From NCBI GenBank assembly GCA_019245455.1, contig JAFARM010000094.1:1-6504 (forward strand): 6,504 nt of DNA, written 5' to 3'. Position numbers and translations under genes: made by a program. This DNA is from Sphingomonadaceae bacterium (GTDB lineage Bacteria; Pseudomonadota; Alphaproteobacteria; Sphingomonadales; Sphingomonadaceae). The notes under the pieces were generated by a model that did no database searches, was not told the origin of the DNA, and worked only from the letters and a program-made list of their open reading frames with translations. Shown here one piece after another: positions 1 to 6,260 of this stretch; the stretch's first letter is position 1, and every line of letters begins with the position of its first letter.

Positions 1-2
1 CG

Positions 3-197
3 ACGCAGCTGCCCTTCCTGCTGGTCCTGGTCGGCATCCTCGGCGGGGTCGAGACGCTCGGCCTCATCGGCCTGTTCGTCGGCCCGGCGACGATGGCGGT
101 GCTGGTGATTCTGTGGCGCGAGTTTGTCGGGGTTACGCCGTCAGCCCGCGATGCTCGCCCCTTACCCACCGCACCGTCCGCGACGACGCGCGCATGA
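3..197 (+). CDS. AI-2E/PerM-family transporter, C-terminal 64 residues (5' end outside window)
   Basis: The reading frame enters from the left edge and stops at TGA 195-197. The visible part starts with TQLPFLLVLVGILGGVETLG, followed by a second hydrophobic stretch around LFVGPATMAVLVILW. This is the pattern of the last two membrane segments of the AI-2E transporter family (PerM/YdiK type): a leucine/valine-rich helix, a GG turn, then a 'GLxxGP' turn and a final helix ending in a tryptophan. Members are inner-membrane proteins of about 350 residues; transport of autoinducer-2 is shown for only a few, so the substrate here is unknown. After the last helix comes a polar tail of about 20 residues rich in Pro, Ala, Thr and Arg. 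The last 65 bases (133-197) overlap the 3' end of glpX on the other strand, so the genes converge and share coding DNA. Confidence 0.75.
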   Translation, partial: TQLPFLLVLVGILGGVETLGLIGLFVGPATMAVLVILWREFVGVTPSARDARPLPTAPSATTRA

Positions 198-1119
198 CGA
201 CGCTTTCGGTGGTGACGGTCCCGTCGCGCCGGGTACGCACACCGGCGAGCAGCGACCCGTCGGTGACCCCGGTCGCCGCGAAGATCACATCGCCCTTGGC
301 GAGGTCGCGCAGCTTGTAGACGCGGCTCAGGTCCTCGATCCCCCACTTGTGGGCACGGGCGCGCTCGGCCTCGTTCCTGAACACCAGCCGCCCCTGGAAC
401 TGGCCGCCGACGCAGCGCAGCGCCGCCGCCGCCAGCACGCCCTCCGGCGCGCCGCCCTGGCCCAGGTAGATGTCGATGCCGGTGTCGGGGTTGGTCGTGG
501 CGATCACGCCCGCCACGTCGCCGTCGCCGATCAGCATGATGCCGCAGCCTAAGCTCCGCAGGTCGCGGATCAGCGCCTCGTGGCGCGGCCGGTCGAGGAC
601 GCAGGCGGTGATCGCCGACGGGCTGACCCCCTTGGCGGCGGCGAGCGCCTCGATGTTCGCCTTGACCGGCTTGGCGAGGTCAATGACGTCCTCCGGATAC
701 CCCGGCCCGATGGCGATCTTGTCCATATAGACGTCGGGCGCGTTCAAGAGCCCGCCTTCCTCGGCAATGGCGAGGACGGCGAGCGCGTTCGGCCCGGCCT
801 TGGCGGCGATCGTCGTGCCCTCCAGCGGGTCGAGGGCGATGTCGATCTTGGGCCCGATGCCGCCTTCGTTCCGCCCGCGCCCGACCTTCTCGCCGATGTA
901 GAGCATCGGCGCCTCGTCGCGCTCGCCCTCGCCGATGACGATGGTGCCGTCGAAGTCGAGGTCGTTCAGCGCATCACGCATCGCCGCGACCGCGGCGGCG
1001 TCGGCAGCGTGCTCGTCGCCGCGGCCGACCTGGGCGCGGCAGGCGATCGCCGCCTTCTCCGTCACGCGGACCATCTCGAGGACGAGGACGCGGTCGAGGA
1101 CCGAACTGCGCTGCGGCAT
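133..1119 (-). CDS. glpX: Class II fructose-1,6-bisphosphatase GlpX
   Basis: A cytoplasmic, metal-dependent enzyme that hydrolyses fructose 1,6-bisphosphate to fructose 6-phosphate plus phosphate, an irreversible step of gluconeogenesis; in some bacteria the same family also acts on sedoheptulose 1,7-bisphosphate. The product is 328 residues, the normal family length. The GEGERDEAPMLYIGEKVG motif lies at 63-80 and the DPLEGT phosphatase signature at 97-102. By comparison with E. coli GlpX the metal ligands are present: D40, E64, D97, E100 and E226 (in GGAPEGVL). The ATG at 1119 has a good ribosome-binding site, AGGGAG at 1125-1130, five bases upstream. That site overlaps the TAG stop of hom (1129-1131), so the two genes are almost certainly co-transcribed and probably translationally coupled. 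The C-terminus (about 320-328) runs a few residues past the conserved core, into the overlap with the AI-2E transporter gene. Identification is firm; the physiological substrate range is not visible. Confidence 0.96.
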   Translation of the reverse strand: MPQRSSVLDRVLVLEMVRVTEKAAIACRAQVGRGDEHAADAAAVAAMRDALNDLDFDGTIVIGEGERDEAPMLYIGEKVGRGRNEGGIGPKIDIALDPLEGTTIAAKAGPNALAVLAIAEEGGLLNAPDVYMDKIAIGPGYPEDVIDLAKPVKANIEALAAAKGVSPSAITACVLDRPRHEALIRDLRSLGCGIMLIGDGDVAGVIATTNPDTGIDIYLGQGGAPEGVLAAAALRCVGGQFQGRLVFRNEAERARAHKWGIEDLSRVYKLRDLAKGDVIFAATGVTDGSLLAGVRTRRDGTVTTESVVMRASSRTVRWVRGEHRGLTA

Positions 1120-1128
1120 GGGAACTCC

Positions 1129-2421
1129 CTAGAAGTCGAGCAGGTGCATCATCACCGGACGCGCCGTCACCGCGTCCGACGCCGCCATGCGGGCGAGCGC
1201 CGCCGTCACCGCCGCCTCGCGCACGGCATGGGTGACCATGACGACGTAGACGCCGGCATCGACCGCGGCGGTCCCGCGCTGGATCAGACTTTCGATCGAA
1301 ACGCCGGCATCGCGCAACGCCGCCGTCAGCTCGGCGAGCACGCCCGGCCGGTCGGTGACAGTCAGGCGCAGGTAGAAGCGGCCGACGTGATCGGCGGTGT
1401 CGGCACGATCGAGCGCCGCCAGCCGCGAGGTCGGCATGGCGAAGGCCGGGCCGACCTCACCGCGGGCGACGTCGATCAGGTCGGCGACGATCGCGCTCGC
1501 CGTGGGCCCCGCGCCGGCACCCGCACCTGAGAAGAACAGGCGGCCGGCGAAGTCGCCTTCCGCCACCACCGCATTCAGCGCCCCGGCGACGTGCGCCAGC
1601 GGGTGCGCCAGCGGCACGAGACACGGGTGGACGCGCTGGAACAGCCGGCCGCCGTCCTCGCTCGCCAGGGCGACGAGCTTGATGCGGAAGCCGAGCGTCG
1701 CGGCATGGTCGATGTCGACCCCGGCGACGTCGCGGATGCCCTCGACCGCCACGCCGGCGAAGTCGATCCGCGCGCCGAACGCCAGCGCCGAGAGCAGGCT
1801 GAGCTTGTGCGCGGCGTCGATGCCGTCGACGTCGAAGCCGGGATCGGCCTCGGCGAAGCCGGCGCGCTGCGCGTCGGCGAGGACGGCGGCGAACGACAGA
1901 CCCTCCGCCTCCATCCGCGTCAGGATGTAGTTGCAGGTGCCGTTGAGGATGCCATAGACGCGCCCCAGCCGGTTCGCCGCCGCGCCGTCGCGCAGGCCGC
2001 CGATGACCGGGATGCCGCCGGCGACCGCCGCTTCGTACTTCAGCGGCACGCCTTTGACCTCGGCCGAGGCGGCGAGGTCGAGGCCGTGGTGGGCGAGCAT
2101 CGCCTTGTTCGCCGTCACCAGCGGCTTGCCCGCGGCGAGCGTCGCGCGGGCGAGCACCAGCGCCGGCCCGTCGCTGCCGCCGACCGCCTCGACCACGACA
2201 TCGACATCGTCGCGCCCGGCGAGTTCGGTCGCGTCGTCGACCCAGGCGAAGCGGGCGGTATCGACGCCGCGGTCGCGGCCGCGGTCGCGCGCCGACACCG
2301 CCGTCACGCGGACCTGCCGGTCGGCGCGCCGCTCGATCAGCCCGGCGTTGGCGTCGAGCAGGGCGACGACCCCCGCCCCGACCGTCCCGAGCCCGGCCAG
2401 GCCGACCCGCAGCGCGGTCAC
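1129..2421 (-). CDS. hom: Homoserine dehydrogenase with C-terminal ACT domain
   Basis: Reduces L-aspartate 4-semialdehyde to L-homoserine with NAD(P)H, the branch point to threonine, methionine and isoleucine; cytoplasmic. With the GTG start at 2421 it has 430 residues, typical for the ACT-bearing form. The N-terminal Rossmann fold opens at once with GLAGLGTVGAG (7-17). VTANKAML (102-109) carries invariant K106. The catalytic domain has LKYEAAVAGGIPVI (127-140), GILNGTCNYILTRM (157-170) and EADPGFDVDGIDAAHKL (191-207), whose E191, D202 and K206 match the catalytic residues defined in yeast homoserine dehydrogenase. Residues 348-430 form an ACT domain (RLTVTDRPGVLAELTAALRD), normally the threonine feedback site. 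I prefer GTG 2421 because GGTGAG sits just upstream and family proteins start directly before the Rossmann motif. The ATG at 2511 would add 30 unconserved residues. glpX follows after 9 nt. alaC, often a neighbour of hom, is here separated from it by two other genes. Confidence 0.95.
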   Translation of the reverse strand: MTALRVGLAGLGTVGAGVVALLDANAGLIERRADRQVRVTAVSARDRGRDRGVDTARFAWVDDATELAGRDDVDVVVEAVGGSDGPALVLARATLAAGKPLVTANKAMLAHHGLDLAASAEVKGVPLKYEAAVAGGIPVIGGLRDGAAANRLGRVYGILNGTCNYILTRMEAEGLSFAAVLADAQRAGFAEADPGFDVDGIDAAHKLSLLSALAFGARIDFAGVAVEGIRDVAGVDIDHAATLGFRIKLVALASEDGGRLFQRVHPCLVPLAHPLAHVAGALNAVVAEGDFAGRLFFSGAGAGAGPTASAIVADLIDVARGEVGPAFAMPTSRLAALDRADTADHVGRFYLRLTVTDRPGVLAELTAALRDAGVSIESLIQRGTAAVDAGVYVVMVTHAVREAAVTAALARMAASDAVTARPVMMHLLDF

Positions 2422-2693
2422 GATCTCACCAGCCCGGTTCGATTCCGCGCGGAAGTTGACAATGGTTGTGCCGGCTCGCGGCTGACCTCCACCCTGCGGT
2501 GCAAGCGCCATGTACCGATATGGTTCATCTTGCAGGGAGAGGAGGCACGGGCGAACATCATCGCCCCCCGCCTAGCGAAATCGCGCCGTGTAGGACAGGG
2601 CAATCTAACCCGGCGGCAGCGAGCCTTTGCCGCGCTGCCGGCGCAACCCCCAGCCGCGCCGCGGGTTGTCGCGGCAAGCCGTTGGAGTTGCGT
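2422..2693. promoter_or_regulatory. Divergent intergenic region between hom and the SDR gene
   Basis: These 272 bases separate two divergent starts, so they should hold promoters for both hom-glpX (minus) and the dehydrogenase (plus). I see no convincing -35/-10 pair on either strand. There is a perfect TTGACA on the plus strand at 2456-2461, but no recognisable -10 about 17 bases downstream. The region contains the alternative ATG for hom (2511) and a GC-rich hairpin (2614-2640). No tRNA, known riboswitch or repeat was recognised. The promoter role is inferred from gene orientation only. Confidence 0.5.
2614..2640. other. GC-rich inverted repeat (8-bp stem) upstream of the SDR gene
   Basis: CGGCAGCG at 2614-2621 is the exact reverse complement of CGCTGCCG at 2633-2640, with an 11-base loop. 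It lies 53 bases before the SDR start codon. No run of T follows on either strand, so it is not a standard intrinsic terminator. It could be an operator or leader hairpin. In DNA this GC-rich, an 8-bp inverted repeat can also arise by chance. Confidence 0.3.
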
Positions 2694-3725
2694 ATGTCCG
2701 ATCCCGATCCCGTCCGCCGGTCGCTGATGCTGGGGGCCGCCGCCGCGGGCCTCGCCGCCGCCGGCACCGCTGCCGCCCAGACCCGCACCGACACCGCCCC
2801 GCGCGAACTGCACGGCCAGCCGATGCCCGAGCCGCCGGCGGACAAGAGCGCCGGCCCGGTAACGCCGGGTCGCGGCACGCAGCTCACCGGCAAGATCGCC
2901 GTCGTCACCGGGGCCGCGCGCGGCATCGGTCGGGCGATCGCCGTCGAGTTCGCCGCCAACGGTGCCGACGTGATCGCCCTCGACATCGCCGGCCCCGTCT
3001 CGCCGGCGTCGAACGCGGTCCCCGCGACCCCGGCCGAGCTCGACGAGACGGTGCGCATGATCCGCAGCTACGGCCGCAAGGGCGAAGCCGTCCGCGCCGA
3101 TATCCGCGATATTGCCGCGCTGCGCCGCGTCGCCGACCGCGTCGCGCGCGACCACGGCCGCATCGACATCGTCGTCGCCAATGCCGCGATCCAGCGGTGG
3201 AAGCCGCTGATGGAGATGGAGGACAGCGACTGGCGCGACGTCATCGACAACAACCTCAACGGCACGGCCAACACCATCCGCGCCTTCGCCCCTATCATGG
3301 TCCGCCAGAACAAGGGGCGGATCATCGTCCTGTCGTCGCTGCAGGGCAAGCACGGGACCAAGGACGCGGCAAGCTATTCGGCGTCGAAATGGGGCATCAT
3401 CGGCCTGATGAAGTCGGCCGCGCTCGAACTCGGCGAGCACAACATCACGGTCAACGCGATCCTGCCCGGCCTCGTCGATACGCCACTCACCCGCTACGAC
3501 AAGCGGCTGACCGAGACGATCCAGGAAACCGGGCAGAAGCTCGGCGAGCACCCGACGCCGCAGCAGGCGTGGGACATCCGCGCCCCGACCGTGCCGCTGA
3601 AGGTCGGCTGGCTGCAGCCCGACGACATCTCGCCGATCGCCGTGTTCCTGGCGTCGGACGCCTCGGCCATGGCGACGGGCGCGAACTTCGAGGTGACGGG
3701 CGGGGACAGTGCGAAGGTGGTTTGA
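2694..3725 (+). CDS. Tat-exported SDR oxidoreductase with mycofactocin-type insert
   Basis: Classical short-chain dehydrogenase/reductase, 343 residues with an N-terminal extension. NAD(P)-binding TGAARGIG is at 72-79, an acidic residue ending beta-2 (D97) suggests NAD(H), and NAA (163-165) replaces NAG. The catalytic set is N187, S215, Y228 and K232 (YSASK). Between beta-2 and the next conserved motif is a long segment (about 98-136, PVSPASNAVPATPAELDETV and onward) like that of mycofactocin-coupled or carveol-dehydrogenase-type SDRs, which hold their nicotinamide tightly. Residues 1-29 look like a Tat signal peptide: VRRSLML with twin arginines R8-R9, an Ala-rich core, and a likely cleavage site at AAA-QT. 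A Pro-rich linker (about 30-60) precedes the fold, so the mature enzyme is probably periplasmic, which is rare for SDRs. ATG 2694 has GGAG (2684-2687) six bases upstream. The substrate is unknown. It converges on the next gene with a 34-base gap. Confidence 0.88.
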   Translation: MSDPDPVRRSLMLGAAAAGLAAAGTAAAQTRTDTAPRELHGQPMPEPPADKSAGPVTPGRGTQLTGKIAVVTGAARGIGRAIAVEFAANGADVIALDIAGPVSPASNAVPATPAELDETVRMIRSYGRKGEAVRADIRDIAALRRVADRVARDHGRIDIVVANAAIQRWKPLMEMEDSDWRDVIDNNLNGTANTIRAFAPIMVRQNKGRIIVLSSLQGKHGTKDAASYSASKWGIIGLMKSAALELGEHNITVNAILPGLVDTPLTRYDKRLTETIQETGQKLGEHPTPQQAWDIRAPTVPLKVGWLQPDDISPIAVFLASDASAMATGANFEVTGGDSAKVV

Positions 3726-3759
3726 GGGTGCAGACACTCGCCCGTGCTGCAATCGGTGA

Positions 3760-4761
3760 TCACGCGGGCTTGAACCTGCCGGGCGGCACCCCACAAGCGG
3801 TCACACCCGACACCACCTGCCCTGCTTCGGTCTGCAAGGCGATCCTGCGGCCGATGAAATATTGTGCTTCGATATAGTCATCGGAGTCGCACGACAGCCG
3901 CATGAAGCTGACCATGTTCCATTCGCTTGGGTATCGATCGGCCCACGCTCGCATCGAGCGCTTCATCAGCGACCAATCGATTTCGGTTTGCGTCCGCAGT
4001 GGCCGACCGCAGCTACAGTGTCGCCCAATAAGCCGGTAGATGCGCGCGTACATCCCGAGGTTGCCGTCCTGCGGTCCGCTGCTGGCCGCCCGCGCCAAGG
4101 CATCCACCGCCTTCCAGTCGCCATTCCATTCCGGCAGCAAGTACGTCGTCATCGATTCGTAAATAGGAAGGTAGCCAGGAAACTTCTTCGCACCTTCGTT
4201 GAACGTCGCGCGAACCTCGGCTTCGGGCGGCTGCTGGATGAGCGCCGCCTCGAGATAGGTCGAATACCATTCCGGATCGAGCGAAGCGAACGACTTCGCG
4301 TCCATCAGAGCCTGGTAGGCCTGACCGTTCAGTTCACGGACGCGCGGCCACACCTCCGGCGGCACCGCGTCGGCATATCCGCGACCCCTGACGGCAAAGG
4401 CGTGCAGAACTTCGATCTTGCCCAGCGTTATCGTTGCGACAACATCTTTCGGGCTTCGGGCCAACCAGGCATGGACGAAGTCCGTTCCCTTGTCGTCGCA
4501 TCCATCGCAGCTCGTCATTGCAATCAAGTCATGAACCAACCACCGGTAGAAGAGGTGAAGGTTCTCCTCGCCATTGATGTCGCGGGATTTTGTCGTCCGG
4601 TATTCTCGCGCAAGCGTGTCCAAGCCGGCAAAGTCACGGGCGGCAACCAGATGGCCCACCGCCATCCCCGTGGGATCGCGCTGTTCCATACTCTCGCCCG
4701 ACGCTTGGCTGCCGAGCAGCAGCGCGCCGGCTAACCAAAGTGTTCTGACCGACCTCAGCAA
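3760..4761 (-). CDS. Exported DUF4034-like protein of unknown function
   Basis: Product of 333 residues. Residues 1-23 form a probable Sec signal peptide (LRSVRTLWLAGALLLGSQAS, cleavage near ASG-ES), so it is likely periplasmic. The body is mostly helical and resembles DUF4034 proteins: FYRWLVHDL (71-79), HAWLARSPKD (97-106), AFAVRGRGYA (121-130), LDPEWYSTYLEAAL (161-174), FPGYLPIYESMTTYLLPEWNGDW (194-216). The biochemical role of this family is unknown to me. The mature part has six cysteines, in two close pairs (C85/C88 and C249/C251) plus C291 and C323, which could form disulfides. The start is TTG at 4761: it is the only start that keeps the signal peptide, and GGGGAG (4765-4770) lies three bases upstream. 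It follows the aminotransferase stop by 12 nt and is probably co-transcribed with it. GC content is lower than nearby (two 60-base lines average about 56%, against about 70% around), hinting at transfer. Confidence 0.72.
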   Translation of the reverse strand: MLRSVRTLWLAGALLLGSQASGESMEQRDPTGMAVGHLVAARDFAGLDTLAREYRTTKSRDINGEENLHLFYRWLVHDLIAMTSCDGCDDKGTDFVHAWLARSPKDVVATITLGKIEVLHAFAVRGRGYADAVPPEVWPRVRELNGQAYQALMDAKSFASLDPEWYSTYLEAALIQQPPEAEVRATFNEGAKKFPGYLPIYESMTTYLLPEWNGDWKAVDALARAASSGPQDGNLGMYARIYRLIGRHCSCGRPLRTQTEIDWSLMKRSMRAWADRYPSEWNMVSFMRLSCDSDDYIEAQYFIGRRIALQTEAGQVVSGVTACGVPPGRFKPA

Positions 4762-4773
4762 TGGCTCCCCCGA

Positions 4774-5982
4774 CTAGCCCGCCGCCTTCGCCCCCGCGTT
4801 GACCCCCATCGCCTGGAGGTACCGCTTCACGCCCCGCGCGGCCTGGCGGATGCGGTGTTCGTTCTCGACGAGCGCGATGCGGACATAGCCCTCGCCCTCC
4901 TCGCCGAAGCCGGTGCCCGGCGCGACGGCGACCTGGGCGTGCTGGATCAGCTGCTTGGCGAACTCGACCGAGCCCAAGTGGCGGAGCGCAGGCGGGATCG
5001 GCGTCCAGGCGAACATCGACGCGCGTGGGCTCGGGATGTCCCAGCCGGCGCGGGCGAAGCTGTCGACCAGCACGTCGCGGCGGCGCTTGTACAGCGCCCG
5101 CGTCGCGGCGATGCACTCCTGCGGGCCATTCAGCGCCGCGACCGCCGCCGCCTGGATCGGGGTGAATGCCCCATAGTCGAGGTAGGACTTGACCCGCGTC
5201 AGCGCCGCGATCAGCTCGCGATTTCCCACGGCGAAGCCGATCCGCCACCCGGCCATCGAATAGGTCTTCGACATCGACGTGAACTCGATTGCCACGTCCT
5301 TTGCGCCCGGCACCTGCAGGATCGACGGCGTCGGCACGCCGTCGAAGTAGATCTCGGCATAAGCGAGGTCGCTGATGACCCACACGCCGTGCCGCTTGGC
5401 GAAGGCCACGACCTGCTCGTAGAAGGCCAGGTCGACCGTCTCGGCCGTCGGGTTCGACGGATAGCCCATGACCAGCACCGTCGGCCGCGGCACGGTATAG
5501 GCCATCGCGTGCTCGAGCTTGTCGAACAGGTCGGGGCCCGGCGCGGCGGGGATGCCGCGGATCGTGCAGCCGGCGATGATGAAGCCGAACATATGGATCG
5601 GGTAGGACGGGTTCGGGGCCAGCACGACGTCGCCCGGCGCGGTGATCGCCTGGGCGAGGTTGGCCAGCCCCTCCTTCGACCCCAAAGTGACGACGATTTC
5701 GCGCTCCGGATCGACGTCGACGCCGAAGCGGCGGGCGTAGTAGGCGGCCTGCGCCTTCCTCAGACCCGGAATGCCGCGCGAGGCCGAATAGCCGTGGGCG
5801 TCGGGCTTGGCCGCGACCTCGGCGAGCTTGGCGACGACGTGCGGCGGCGGTGGCTGATCGGGGTTGCCCATGCCGAGGTCGACGATGTCCTCGCCGCGCG
5901 CCCTTGCGGCCGCCTTCATCGCGTTCACTTCGGCGAAGACGTACGGCGGCAGGCGCTGGATGCGGTAGAAATCTGAGTCCAT
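4774..5982 (-). CDS. alaC: AlaC-type PLP-dependent aminotransferase (copy 1, complete)
   Basis: Fold-type I, class I/II aminotransferase of 402 residues, closely matching E. coli AlaC (YfdZ), the glutamate-pyruvate transaminase, along its length. Matches include RLPPYVF (10-16), DLGMGNPD (35-42), HGYSASRGIPGLR (63-75), GSKEGLA (101-107), PNPSYPIHMFG (123-133), GYPSNPTAETV (173-183, N177), SDLAYAEIYFDG (204-215, D205 and Y208), SMSKTYSMAGWRIGF (236-250, Schiff-base K239 and R247) and YVRIALVEN (366-374, substrate-carboxylate R368). All catalytic residues are present. Automated annotation often calls relatives LL-diaminopimelate aminotransferase, so the exact substrate is uncertain. There are two adjacent ATGs, at 5985 and 5982; I chose 5982 because it aligns exactly with the start of copy 2. 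It is followed closely by the DUF4034-like gene. Upstream is a 31-base spacer and then a TRIC gene remnant in the same direction. Confidence 0.92.
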   Translation of the reverse strand: MDSDFYRIQRLPPYVFAEVNAMKAAARARGEDIVDLGMGNPDQPPPPHVVAKLAEVAAKPDAHGYSASRGIPGLRKAQAAYYARRFGVDVDPEREIVVTLGSKEGLANLAQAITAPGDVVLAPNPSYPIHMFGFIIAGCTIRGIPAAPGPDLFDKLEHAMAYTVPRPTVLVMGYPSNPTAETVDLAFYEQVVAFAKRHGVWVISDLAYAEIYFDGVPTPSILQVPGAKDVAIEFTSMSKTYSMAGWRIGFAVGNRELIAALTRVKSYLDYGAFTPIQAAAVAALNGPQECIAATRALYKRRRDVLVDSFARAGWDIPSPRASMFAWTPIPPALRHLGSVEFAKQLIQHAQVAVAPGTGFGEEGEGYVRIALVENEHRIRQAARGVKRYLQAMGVNAGAKAAG

Positions 5983-5986
5983 CATG

Positions 5987-6025
5987 CGACTCTGCAGCCG
6001 ATGCTGCAGTGCATCAATCCCTGTA
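5987..6025 (-). repeat. Left arm of a perfect 39-bp inverted repeat
   Basis: These 39 bases are the exact reverse complement of 6222-6260, with no mismatch. Read on the minus strand, the arm holds the last three sense codons and the stop of the TRIC remnant (Tyr-Arg-Asp-stop), then 27 of the 31 bases between that stop and the alaC start at 5982. It contains CTGCAGC-CGAT-GCTGCAG (5992-6009). Sequence on either side of the block differs between the two arms mainly at silent codon positions. Confidence 0.95.
5992..6009. promoter_or_regulatory. Palindrome CTGCAGC-N4-GCTGCAG in the leader of alaC copy 1
   Basis: A perfect 7-bp inverted repeat with a 4-base centre, ending nine bases before the start codon of copy 1. 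It may be a dimeric regulator's operator, or an RNA hairpin that hides the weak ribosome-binding region (GCAGAG). Its identity with the copy 2 palindrome supports function, but no regulator can be named. Confidence 0.4.
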
Positions 6026-6157
6026 GGCCGGAAGCTTCCAGCCACGTGCGATCGCAAGGCCGCGCAGCGCGAATCCAGCAAGAGCCCCGATGGCCGCCGC
6101 AGTCCACATCGGCGCGCCGAGCAGCGTCAGGCCGACGAACAGGCCCGCCGCGAGCGC
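6014..6157 (-). pseudogene. 3' remnant of a TRIC/UPF0126-family membrane protein gene (left copy)
   Basis: The minus frame ending with TGA at 6014-6016 encodes about 47 residues: ALAAGLFVGLTLLGAP, then WTAAAIGALAGFALRGLAIA, then RGWKLPAYRD. This resembles the C-terminus of the trimeric intracellular cation channel family (UPF0126, YicG-like; full length about 200 residues): a hydrophobic helix, a small loop, a second helix, then LAI-RxGWxLPxxR. Everything upstream is missing; homology stops near 6157, where the opposite copy begins. The frame does have an ATG at 6196, which would give a 60-residue protein, but those first 13 residues are read antisense from the other remnant and no ribosome-binding site is seen. 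I treat it as a truncated relic. Family assignment is from pattern memory and moderately sure. Confidence 0.55.
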
Positions 6158-6158
6158 T

Positions 6159-6233
6159 GGAGCGGGTGCGGGTTTCGTCCTTCGTGCGCTAGCCATTGCC
6201 CGCGGCTGGTCGCTTCCCGCTTACAGGGATTGA
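6159..6233 (+). pseudogene. 3' remnant of a second TRIC/UPF0126 gene (right copy)
   Basis: The plus frame ending with TGA at 6231-6233 reads [24 protein letters not shown], which parallels the left remnant's ALAGFALRGLAIARGWKLPAYRD. Over the 21 codons before the 39-bp block I count about 21 base differences in 63, many of them silent, which shows both copies evolved as coding sequence before being cut. Only about 24 residues remain. The frame stays open to the left, but that part shows no similarity to the family. The remnant leads directly into the leader of aminotransferase copy 2, as its counterpart does for copy 1. Confidence 0.55.
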
Positions 6234-6260
6234 TGCACTGCAGCATCGGCTGCAGAGTCG
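6222..6260 (+). repeat. Right arm of the perfect 39-bp inverted repeat
   Basis: The exact reverse complement of 5987-6025. It starts at the Tyr codon of the right TRIC remnant, includes its TGA stop (6231-6233) and covers 27 of the 31 bases before the ATG at 6265. Only the last four spacer bases differ between arms (gccg here, catg in copy 1). A weak promoter-like pair, TTGATG (6230-6235) and CAGAGT (6253-6258) with 17-bp spacing, lies inside the block; it would start transcription at or near the ATG. Confidence 0.95.
6238..6255. promoter_or_regulatory. Palindrome CTGCAGC-N4-GCTGCAG in the leader of alaC copy 2
   Basis: The counterpart of 5992-6009, with centre ATCG, ending nine bases before the ATG at 6265, the same spacing as in copy 1. 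On the transcript it could form a 7-bp hairpin. A competing hairpin, GATGC (6232-6236) with GCATC (6243-6247), shares bases with it, so the two cannot form together. Confidence 0.4.

Noticed and set aside
2422..2511. Upstream ATG (2511) as the start of hom
   Set aside because: It would add 30 residues with no family similarity and has no clear ribosome-binding site, whereas GTG 2421 sits directly before the Rossmann motif behind GGTGAG.
1591..2727. Long open frame on the plus strand opposite hom, rich in Arg, Asp and Gly
   Set aside because: It lies fully antisense to a well-supported hom gene, has the biased composition expected of a GC-rich shadow frame, and shows no recognisable domain.
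3726..3759. A bidirectional terminator between the converging SDR and DUF4034-like genes
   Set aside because: Only a loose, imperfect GCCCG/CGGGC pairing with a long loop is visible (it extends into the DUF4034-like coding end), with no T run on either side.
2418..3794. Long minus-strand open frame opposite the SDR gene
   Set aside because: The composition is shadow-like (Arg, Asp and Gly runs), while the plus strand encodes an SDR with all catalytic motifs.
4855..5976. Long open plus-strand frame opposite alaC copy 1, and a similar minus frame (6127-6453) opposite copy 2
   Set aside because: The two frames resemble each other only because each is antisense to one of two homologous aminotransferase genes. 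Neither shows its own start signals or domains.
6014..6196. A genuine 60-residue small membrane protein
   Set aside because: Its C-terminal part matches the end of a larger family and its first 13 residues come from antisense reading of the other remnant. No ribosome-binding site is seen, though expression cannot be excluded.
5987..6260. The 39-bp inverted repeats as the ends of an insertion sequence
   Set aside because: The enclosed 196 bases hold no transposase, no target-site duplication is seen, and the repeats include gene ends and leaders that belong to the flanking homologous units.
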